From Bovifimicola sp964595785 (GTDB lineage: Bacteria > Bacillota > Clostridia > Lachnospirales > Lachnospiraceae), in the NCBI GenBank assembly GCA_964595785.1, contig CAZQRO010000094.1:1-7011 (forward strand): 7,011 bases of DNA. Reading direction: 5' to 3'. Made by a program: the position numbers and the translations under genes. Under the pieces are notes generated by a model that did no database searches, was not told the DNA's origin, and saw nothing but the letters and a program-made list of their open reading frames with translations. Below, in pieces: positions 1 to 5,344 of the stretch; the first letter of the stretch is position 1, and the number at the start of each line of letters is the position of its first letter.

Positions 1-547
1 TCATTATCCAATAGATGAAAATGTTGCTAAGACAACAGAATTAGTTAAGATTACAGCAGAAAAAGGAATGTCTCTTGAAGCAGAAGTTGGTTCAATCGGT
101 GGAGAAGAAGACGGCGTAATCGGTAAAGGTGAATGTGCAGACCCTAATGAATGTAAATCAATTGCTGACCTTGGTGTTACAATGCTTGCAGCAGGTATCG
201 GTAATATCCATGGTAAATATCCGGATAATTGGGAAGGCTTAAGTTTTGAAACACTTGATGCTGTTCAGAAGCTGACAGGAGATATGCCATTAGTTCTTCA
301 TGGTGGTACAGGCATCCCGGCTGATATGATTAAGAAAGCTATCACACTTGGTGTTGCTAAGATTAATGTTAACACAGAATGCCAGTTATCATTTGCAGCA
401 GCTACACGTGAATATATCGAAGCTGGCAAAGACCTTCAGGGCAAAGGATTTGACCCTCGTAAGTTACTTGCTCCTGGATTTGAAGCAATCAAAGCTACAG
501 TTAAAGAGAAAATGGAATTATTTGGTTCAGTTGGTAAAGCTAACTAA
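1..547 (+). CDS. fba: Class IIB fructose-1,6-bisphosphate aldolase, 3' part (5' end outside window)
   Basis: This is the C-terminal 181 residues of a zinc-dependent class II aldolase. The enzyme reversibly splits fructose-1,6-bisphosphate into dihydroxyacetone phosphate and glyceraldehyde-3-phosphate in cytoplasmic glycolysis and gluconeogenesis. The first complete codon begins at base 2. The fragment opens with HYPIDENVAKT and contains the family blocks in order: EAEVGSIGGEEDGVIG (catalytic acidic loop), AGIGNIHGKY and LVLHGGTGIP (the two His residues match zinc ligands of the family), then KINVNTE, the phosphate and substrate-binding strand. NVNTE rather than NIDTD points to the Bacillus-like class IIB form. 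The C-terminal DPRKLLAPGFEAIK and the stop at 545-547 look complete. The full protein would be a little over 300 residues, so roughly 40% is missing upstream. A terminator follows, so the gene is probably transcribed separately from the cluster downstream. Identification is by motif recognition and is firm. Confidence 0.97.
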   Translation, partial: HYPIDENVAKTTELVKITAEKGMSLEAEVGSIGGEEDGVIGKGECADPNECKSIADLGVTMLAAGIGNIHGKYPDNWEGLSFETLDAVQKLTGDMPLVLHGGTGIPADMIKKAITLGVAKINVNTECQLSFAAATREYIEAGKDLQGKGFDPRKLLAPGFEAIKATVKEKMELFGSVGKAN

Positions 548-564
548 TTATATGATATAAAATT

Positions 565-597
565 TTTAGGTGTCGCATTTGCGGCGCCTAAATTTGA
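565..597 (+). terminator. Rho-independent-type terminator after the aldolase gene
   Basis: A 12-bp stem, TTTAGGTGTCGC (565-576) with GCGGCGCCTAAA (581-592), closes a four-base loop ATTT and includes two G-U pairs. It starts 17 bases after the stop codon. The T-run on the 3' side is short (TTTG), so efficiency is uncertain. The GC-rich core closely matches the hairpin at 4694-4721. Confidence 0.75.
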
Positions 598-690
598 ATA
601 GTCCATTATGAGTGAGAAATTAGAAAATTGAAGTGGAAAAGTCAGTTTCAATTTGGTTTGTTGAGTAAATTATTTATACATAATAGATTA
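598..690 (+). promoter_or_regulatory. AT-rich spacer with a weak candidate sigma-A promoter
   Basis: This spacer contains no credible open reading frame. Two poor promoter matches can be drawn: TTGGTT (653-658) with TATACA (675-680) at 16-bp spacing, or TTGAGT (661-666) with TAGATT (684-689) at 17-bp spacing. Either would start transcription into the palindrome array and the large gene. No ribosome binding site precedes the GTG at 693. The stretch may be what remains of the original upstream region of the surface-protein gene. Confidence 0.25.
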
Positions 691-823
691 GTGTGAAAAA
701 TATGCTTGATAGCATATTTTTCGCACACAAGTTTGTGACGAAGCACAAACTTGAAATTGCACATGAGAAATCGCCTTCGCGAATTTCTCATGGCAGTGCC
801 TTCGCAAAAAAACAGCTTCGGCA
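691..823. repeat. Compound palindrome array (REP/MITE-like) fused to the 5' end of the large gene
   Basis: Four consecutive inverted repeats fill this stretch. Hairpin 1 (691-728) pairs GTGTG plus AAAAATATGCT with AGCATATTTTT plus CACAC, with loop TGAT and a CG bulge. Hairpin 2 (728-753) is a perfect 10-bp stem, CAAGTTTGTG with CACAAACTTG, around loop ACGAAG. Hairpin 3 (762-792) pairs CATGAGAAAT with ATTTCTCATG, with an inner CGC-CTTC-GCG stem and one bulged A. Hairpin 4 (797-823) is weak: TGCC with GGCA, plus a short inner GC pair. A GCCTTCGC core recurs at 773-780 and 798-805. Such dense stacked palindromes are typical of dispersed intergenic repeats and not of protein-coding DNA. That this one is repeated elsewhere in the genome is inference and cannot be tested in this window. 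No transposase is encoded, so any mobility would be in trans. Confidence 0.75.
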
Positions 824-3800
824 TGAAAGGATTAGTATAAGTAATGATAATGCCGTAATGCAGTTGGTGGATAATTCTAATGGTCATGATTATTATGATA
901 TGACAGAGGTTGAGAATAATGTATGGTCTGCTACGGTACCGGATACAGCATATAATATTACATTCAATAGAATGAATGTGACAAAAGATATTCAGTGGAA
1001 TTCATGGAGTGCAGGCGGGAGAAATAATAATAATGCATATTATGCAGATGGTGCTGAGTATGGACATTGGGAAACCACAGATGATGATGTTGAAAATTAT
1101 TTGCATGCGGGTGATATTGTCTATGTTGATCTTACGGAATTTCCTGATTGGACAAGGGATAATGCTGAGATTTATGTTAATTTTACAGAAGAAGCAAAGA
1201 ATGGTAATACAGATATAAAATTCTGCAATGCTGACAAAAAAATATATAATCCAAAAGAAATAGATTATGAAGAGACAGCAAATGTTTATGCGTATATAGT
1301 TACTGTTGAAGATGAAGGAAGTACTGCATTAAGATTCTGGAGAGGTAATGATACTACATTATGGAACTGTTCGGAAAAACTAGAATATAGTGAGTTTAAA
1401 AATGGTAAAAATACTATTAAGGTGACAGGGTGGAATTCAGCAGGAAGTGCTGAAGAAAGAAAATACGAGGTAAACATTGAAGCTGATAAAGATAAAGACG
1501 CAGTTCCAGATTACCTTGAAGCACTTTTTGGATTAGACAAAGATTCTGACGATACAGATGGAGATGGATTATCAGATTATGATGAAGTTGTTTTGACAAA
1601 AACGGATCCATTGATATATGATTCATTTACAGAAGGTATCGCCGATTCAGATGTCGACATTGACGCAGATGGAATCATAAATAAGGATGAGATAACATAT
1701 GGAACAGATCCAACTTTAAAGGATACAGATAGTGACGATATTAATGACCTTGATGAAATTACAATTTATGGCACCGACCCGGTATCAGAGGATACAGATG
1801 GTGACAAACTGAATGATGGTGATGAACTTGTTCTGGGATTTGATCCACTTGTGGCTGATACCGATGGAAACGGAATTATTGACGGAGAAGAATATGTCTG
1901 GCAGACAGTTGATGAAAAACAGTATGATGCGGATATATTTGATGATAATATTGCAGTTCCGGTTGAGGTTTCAGTGTCAGCGCAGGGGAATATAAATAAA
2001 AATATATCGGTCTTGGCATATGAGGATTATCTTAAAGGGGAAGAAAGGTCTTATGTTGGTAAAGCAATAAGTATAGAGAACACTGACATGACAGATGGAA
2101 GCATTACATTCGAAATCAGTTCATCTTATAAAGTGAAAACATATGATGTGGACAGCAGCATTACAAATGGATTAATAATATGTTACAATGATGGTGAGAC
2201 GACATATCCGCTTGATACAGTTTATGATGAAGAAACTCGCAGAATCAGTGCGAAGGTATCAAAAGCAGGTGTGTATTTTGTAATGGATGTAATGGACTGG
2301 GTAAGTTCACTGGGAATCAACTATAATGATATAGAAAGTTTAGATGAAAGTATATCATCTGATGAAATGAATCTAACTTCGACATATTCATTGGCAGCTA
2401 CAGGTGTGAGTGAAGATACAGACTCAGACATTGCTGATGGTATTAATGTGTCCGATATTAAGATTAATGGTCAGACAGATATTGTGTTTATCGTAGACAC
2501 AACCGGTTCAATGGGTTCTTACATAGGAAACGTGAAGGATAACCTTAATGCATTTGTCGATGAAATCACAGCAGCAGGAATTACACCTAATTTTGCCTTG
2601 GTTGAATATAAGGATATAACGTGTGATGGTGAAGGTTCGACCAATATTAAAAAGAATTCAGATAATACAAATTGGTACACAGATGTCAGCGAGTTTAAAA
2701 TGCAGATAGGAAATTTAAATGTAGCAGGCGGTGGTGATGGTCCGGAAACAGCTATTGATGCAATGGAAATGGCAAGAAATCTTGATATGAGAGGTTCAGC
2801 ACAGAAATTTTTTGTACTTGTTACAGATGCGGATTATAAAATTAACAATAGATATGGGATTGAGTCAGTAAACACCCTTGTCGATAATTTGAAAAATGAC
2901 GGAATAAATGTTTCTGTAGTTTCTAACACTGGTTATAGTGAAACATATAAGAGCATATACGAACAGACTGGCGGAATGTTTGCAAATATCAGCGGAGGTT
3001 TCAAGGCAAAATTACTAGAGATAGCATCTTTAATTAATGAAGAAACTAACAATGGTTATTGGGTAGCACTTAATGGATTGATTCCGAAAGTTGTTAAGTT
3101 AAAGGAACAGCCGAGTCTGACAGGAACAGCCGATACAGACAATGATTCATTATTAGATAATCAGGAATTAGATATTGTTAATGAAGCAATAAGTTTAGAT
3201 ATAAGACCATTTCTAAATAAACTGGGCTTTAATTTCAAGATTGACAAGGCAATACCTGTATATAATTACTTTAGTGACCCTACAAAAGAAGATACAGACG
3301 GAGACGGATTGCTCGATGGTAAAGCCAGATACATAAATGAAGGCAAGTATAACGAAGAGAAAGTGGCACCGAAGGATTCGCAGCCTAAAATTAAGAATGG
3401 AACCAAAACAATCTGGGACACTCATGTCAGTTATAAGAGTGAAACAACCGTACCAGATGAATATGATTCGGAAGCATGGGACTCTTTATCAGGTTTTGAT
3501 AAGAAGATTGCCAATAAATTAGTTGAGACTATATTAAAATTGCGAAATTCGGTAGATGAACACAGCAGTGCGATAAGAAAGACTGCATTATGGATAAAGG
3601 ATAAATGTGAAGGAAATGCAATGTTAGGTGCATATATATTGAATTTTATATATGATGACCAAGGGACTGCTTACCACTCACAGCCAGATACATGGCAGAG
3701 AAGTTTTGGGTACAATGATTTTTATGATGATATATTCAGAATTGGCTCATATATGGATAAAGGAAGACTAAGAGATAAAAATAATGAGTATGCGCTGTGG

Positions 3801-4193
3801 ATGTGGAAAGGGGATTATTGGAATCTACAGTCAGGCACAGAAATAGGATTATATAAATACAGTGATAAACATTCAGGAATAGACCAATATGATGCAGTGG
3901 ACTTTGAGGTTCCAATGCAGCTTTATCTGTATTATTATGATAATGATTCATATGATAATGTATTTGGCTGGGAACCAGACCAATATACCGAGAAGCAGTG
4001 GTGGGTAACAGGATTTAATCCTGAATACAAAGAAGCAAATCCGAAAAAGATGGTTACGATTGGTAAAGTAGACTTATCAAAGCATAGAGATGTATATGAA
4101 TCATTGAAAAACAGTAATAATTATTTAGACATTTCTGCTGATAATCTTATATTTGATGATTCAGACAAATGTATATGGATAATATGGGAGTAG
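693..4193 (+). CDS. Large modular surface protein: CBM-like repeats, TSP3 repeats, vWA and C-terminal DUF4474-like domain; probably 5'-truncated
   Basis: The open frame has 1166 codons. Its first 45 or so lie in palindrome DNA and are probably not genuine. The GTG at 693 is inside a hairpin stem, has no ribosome binding site and gives no signal peptide. The next in-frame ATG (858) also lacks one. Recognisable protein starts near residue 51 (NDNAVMQL). Residues 51-135 form a beta-rich CBM-like repeat missing its first strand, and residues 139-262 a complete one (VYVDLTEF). TSP3 calcium repeats occupy 264-402 and a beta-rich region 403-585. A von Willebrand A domain spans about 592-775, with MIDAS motif DTTGSMG (D602, S606) and GGGDGPE (D682). 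A TSP3 motif lies at 867-875, and a DUF4474-like domain runs from about 925 to the end. There is no LPXTG anchor or C-terminal membrane segment. An intact version would be secreted or cell-surface. The lipoprotein gene follows after 9 bases, which suggests an effector/immunity pair. The domain calls are recognition from memory; the toxin role is inference. Confidence 0.8.
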   Translation: MKNMLDSIFFAHKFVTKHKLEIAHEKSPSRISHGSAFAKKQLRHERISISNDNAVMQLVDNSNGHDYYDMTEVENNVWSATVPDTAYNITFNRMNVTKDIQWNSWSAGGRNNNNAYYADGAEYGHWETTDDDVENYLHAGDIVYVDLTEFPDWTRDNAEIYVNFTEEAKNGNTDIKFCNADKKIYNPKEIDYEETANVYAYIVTVEDEGSTALRFWRGNDTTLWNCSEKLEYSEFKNGKNTIKVTGWNSAGSAEERKYEVNIEADKDKDAVPDYLEALFGLDKDSDDTDGDGLSDYDEVVLTKTDPLIYDSFTEGIADSDVDIDADGIINKDEITYGTDPTLKDTDSDDINDLDEITIYGTDPVSEDTDGDKLNDGDELVLGFDPLVADTDGNGIIDGEEYVWQTVDEKQYDADIFDDNIAVPVEVSVSAQGNINKNISVLAYEDYLKGEERSYVGKAISIENTDMTDGSITFEISSSYKVKTYDVDSSITNGLIICYNDGETTYPLDTVYDEETRRISAKVSKAGVYFVMDVMDWVSSLGINYNDIESLDESISSDEMNLTSTYSLAATGVSEDTDSDIADGINVSDIKINGQTDIVFIVDTTGSMGSYIGNVKDNLNAFVDEITAAGITPNFALVEYKDITCDGEGSTNIKKNSDNTNWYTDVSEFKMQIGNLNVAGGGDGPETAIDAMEMARNLDMRGSAQKFFVLVTDADYKINNRYGIESVNTLVDNLKNDGINVSVVSNTGYSETYKSIYEQTGGMFANISGGFKAKLLEIASLINEETNNGYWVALNGLIPKVVKLKEQPSLTGTADTDNDSLLDNQELDIVNEAISLDIRPFLNKLGFNFKIDKAIPVYNYFSDPTKEDTDGDGLLDGKARYINEGKYNEEKVAPKDSQPKIKNGTKTIWDTHVSYKSETTVPDEYDSEAWDSLSGFDKKIANKLVETILKLRNSVDEHSSAIRKTALWIKDKCEGNAMLGAYILNFIYDDQGTAYHSQPDTWQRSFGYNDFYDDIFRIGSYMDKGRLRDKNNEYALWMWKGDYWNLQSGTEIGLYKYSDKHSGIDQYDAVDFEVPMQLYLYYYDNDSYDNVFGWEPDQYTEKQWWVTGFNPEYKEANPKKMVTIGKVDLSKHRDVYESLKNSNNYLDISADNLIFDDSDKCIWIIWE
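1482..1898 (+). repeat. Thrombospondin type-3-like calcium-binding repeats within the large surface protein
   Basis: Six Asp-rich units lie in residues 264-402: DKDKDAVPDYLE (degenerate), DTDGDGLSDYDE, DIDADGIINKDE, DTDSDDINDLDE, DTDGDKLNDGDE and DTDGNGIIDGEE. Most are separated by short linkers ending in TDP or FDP. The DxDxDG pattern is the known calcium-binding loop of TSP3 repeats, which form rigid calcium-dependent stalks in secreted proteins. A further copy (DTDGDGLLD, residues 867-875) follows the vWA domain. The pattern supports an extracellular location for the protein even though its signal peptide is not visible. Confidence 0.85.
3465..4190 (+). other. C-terminal DUF4474-like domain of the large protein (candidate toxin domain)
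   Basis: Residues about 925-1166 form a compact module unlike the Asp-rich repeats before it. It begins with a helical stretch (SGFDKKIANKLVETILKL). Its aromatic and acidic blocks follow: HSQPDTWQ and GYNDFYDDIF (residues 995-1015), YALWMWKGDYWN with SGTEIGLY (1033-1054), an Asp/Tyr-rich YYYDNDSYDN near 1080, and KQWWVTGFNP (1101-1110). I recognise this pattern as DUF4474, a family known to me as a C-terminal module of large secreted and polymorphic-toxin-like proteins of Bacillota. Its many conserved Asp, His and Trp residues would suit a metal-dependent enzyme, but the catalytic residues are unknown to me. The module sits immediately before the lipoprotein genes, as a toxin tip precedes its immunity gene. 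The family call is fairly good; the activity is unproven. Confidence 0.65.
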
Positions 4194-4202
4194 GTGAAAT
4201 AA

Positions 4203-4682
4203 GTGAAAAAATATAGTATTGCATTAATAATAATGTTTTGTGCAATAGTTCTAATTTCATGTGATTCTGATTACCAAAGTTCTGGTGTTAGAATAAAGAA
4301 TATGGGCAAGGAAATATATGAAGGATACAAGACTAAAGATACAGATAAAATCATTCCATTATTATCTGAACATCTTCAGAATGACTCATATATGAAGAAG
4401 AAAATAGAAAAGTCCTTTGAATGTATTGAAGGAAATATAGAGGAGTATGAGGAAATAAGAGGTTCCGTTGGCGGTGGAAAAATACGTGATGGTGAAGAAG
4501 TTTTAAGTGTGGGCGGTGGAGCAATTATGCACATTAAGACAGACTTAGATAAAAAATATGAGATATCTTATAAGGTATATCTGATAGATAAAGAGAACGA
4601 AGATAATGTAGGCGTTACATATATAAGCGTGCGTGATGATGAAACAAAAGAGACTCTATATAAGATAGGAAGAAATGATTAG
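4203..4682 (+). CDS. DUF5104-like lipoprotein, copy 1; candidate immunity protein
   Basis: This 159-residue protein has a Lys-rich N-end, a hydrophobic segment and a lipobox LISC, with the lipidated Cys at residue 20. It is predicted to be anchored on the outer face of the cytoplasmic membrane. The mature part is charged and looks like the DUF5104 family: an N-terminal helical part (NMGKEIYEGYKTKDTDKIIPLLS, in which residues 36-51 are conserved in the second copy), then EGNIEEYEEIRGS, a Gly-rich turn, and beta strands with HIKTDLDKKYEI and VGVTYISVRDDE. The GTG start is chosen because AGGTG (4192-4196) lies 6 bases upstream and the signal peptide begins there. That site overlaps the TAG stop of the large gene, so translation is probably coupled. 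Placement directly behind a DUF4474-like C-terminus suggests protection against that domain. This is inference, and a plain surface lipoprotein is the alternative. Confidence 0.9.
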   Translation: MKKYSIALIIMFCAIVLISCDSDYQSSGVRIKNMGKEIYEGYKTKDTDKIIPLLSEHLQNDSYMKKKIEKSFECIEGNIEEYEEIRGSVGGGKIRDGEEVLSVGGGAIMHIKTDLDKKYEISYKVYLIDKENEDNVGVTYISVRDDETKETLYKIGRND

Positions 4683-4693
4683 CTCAAATTATT

Positions 4694-4725
4694 CAGGCGC
4701 CGCATTGTACTGCGGCACCTGTTTT
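4694..4725 (+). terminator. Rho-independent terminator between the two lipoprotein genes
   Basis: CAGGCGCCGCA (4694-4704) pairs with TGCGGCACCTG (4711-4721) around loop TTGTAC, giving an 11-bp GC-rich stem with a single C-A mismatch, followed by TTTT. It begins 11 bases after the stop of copy 1. It should reduce read-through from the large gene and copy 1 into copy 2. The stem is nearly the same sequence as the hairpin after the aldolase gene. Confidence 0.85.
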
Positions 4726-4750
4726 AACATGAATCCATCAAAACAGCAAA

Positions 4751-4786
4751 TGTCTGTGTGAATCTTTGGACACAGTCATTTTAACA
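4751..4786 (+). terminator. Second hairpin upstream of lipoprotein copy 2 (terminator or leader structure)
   Basis: CTGTGT (4754-4759) pairs with ACACAG (4770-4775), extended by TG and CA across a T-T mismatch, and is followed by TCATTTTAAC. It ends about 20-25 bases before the ribosome binding site of copy 2. The stem is shorter and less GC-rich than the preceding terminator. It could be a weak second terminator, or a leader structure if copy 2 has its own promoter. I see no convincing -35/-10 pair in the spacer. Confidence 0.35.
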
Positions 4787-4817
4787 TAAAACTGTTCCGT
4801 TATGAGAGGTGAAAAAA

Positions 4818-5297
4818 ATGAAAAAATACAGTGTTTTAGCAATAATAATTATGTGCATTATGGTTCTAACTTCCTGTGATTCTGATTATGAAACTTCAGA
4901 TGAAAAGATATGGAATATGGGAAAGGAAATCTATGAAGGATACAGGACTAAAGATACAGATAAAATCATAGCAGTATTATCAGAGAATCTGAAAGAGAAG
5001 TCATATACAAAAAAGAAAATAGAAAAGTCCTTTGAATATATTGAAGGAAATATAGAAGAGTATGAGGAAATAAGAGGCTCTGCTGGTGGTGGAAAAATAC
5101 GTGATGGCGAAGAAGTTTTAAGTGATGGTGACGCATCAATTATGCACATTAAGACAGACTTAGACAAAAAATATGAGATATACTATAAAGTATATCTTAT
5201 AGATAAAGAAGATGAAGATAATGTAGGAGTCACATATATAAGCGTGCGTGATGATGAAACAAAAGAGACTCTATACGAAATAGGAAGAAATGATTAG
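4818..5297 (+). CDS. DUF5104-like lipoprotein, copy 2; candidate second immunity protein
   Basis: This 159-residue paralogue of the preceding lipoprotein has lipobox LTSC and the acceptor Cys at residue 20. It has the same charged mature domain, including SFEYIEGNIEEYEEIRGS and a C-terminal half almost identical to copy 1. The ATG at 4818 is preferred over an in-frame GTG at 4809. GAGAGGTG (4804-4811) then lies 6 bases upstream, and the product has exactly the length of copy 1. The GTG itself lies partly within that site. Compared with copy 1, several surface-type residues become more acidic or change character (V103D, G105D, K32W, P52A), which could alter partner specificity. Orphan or extra immunity copies behind toxin genes are a known pattern in polymorphic toxin loci. 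Applying it here is inference. The 126-base spacer from copy 1 to the GTG holds a terminator and a second hairpin, so expression may differ. Confidence 0.9.
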   Translation: MKKYSVLAIIIMCIMVLTSCDSDYETSDEKIWNMGKEIYEGYRTKDTDKIIAVLSENLKEKSYTKKKIEKSFEYIEGNIEEYEEIRGSAGGGKIRDGEEVLSDGDASIMHIKTDLDKKYEIYYKVYLIDKEDEDNVGVTYISVRDDETKETLYEIGRND

Positions 5298-5316
5298 TAT
5301 TAAAAAAACAATACTA
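5295..5316. other. Small AT-rich inverted repeat after lipoprotein copy 2
   Basis: TAGTATT (5295-5301, starting in the stop codon) pairs with AATACTA (5310-5316) around an A-rich loop. It is weak and lacks a T-run, so it is unlikely to stop transcription. The short gap to the next gene suggests that gene is co-transcribed with copy 2. Confidence 0.3.
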
Positions 5317-5344
5317 TATTGATATGAAGAGAAGGAAGAACATT

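Larger units (their letters stand above)
4192..5297 (+). repeat. Tandem duplication of the lipoprotein gene with its ribosome binding site (units 4192-4682 and 4807-5297)
   Basis: The two units align without any gap at a constant offset of 615 bases, from the AGGTG of the ribosome binding site to the stop codon. At the protein level 128 of 159 residues match (about 80%). Differences cluster in the signal peptide and in mature residues 25-64, plus a patch at 103-107. The last 52 residues differ at only three places. Upstream of the shared AGGTG the two units are unrelated: the first is preceded by the 3' end of the large gene, the second by a spacer with a terminator. Confidence 0.9.

Noticed and set aside
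348..560. Open frame of 70 codons inside the aldolase gene
   Set aside because: It is a +1 frame shadow of the well-conserved aldolase reading frame and has no family features.
691..823. Palindromes considered as a CRISPR array, attC site, riboswitch or tRNA cluster
   Set aside because: There are no regularly spaced direct repeats, no integron core sites, no conserved riboswitch core and no tRNA T-loop or acceptor pattern.
648..887. Minus-strand open frame of 79 codons over the palindrome array
   Set aside because: It is a reflection of the inverted repeats on the other strand. There is no convincing ribosome binding site, and it runs into the surface-protein gene.
4809..4817. GTG start for lipoprotein copy 2
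   Set aside because: It lies within the ribosome binding site and would make the protein three residues longer than its paralogue. The ATG at 4818 has ideal spacing.
4931..5167. Minus-strand open frame opposite lipoprotein copy 2
   Set aside because: It is a shadow frame. The Ser- and Phe-rich translation is the complement of the Glu- and Lys-rich coding strand.
5324..5344. Upstream in-frame ATG for the 299-residue protein
   Set aside because: It would add MKRRKNI, which is translated from the purine-rich ribosome binding site of the ATG at 5345, and it has no such site of its own.
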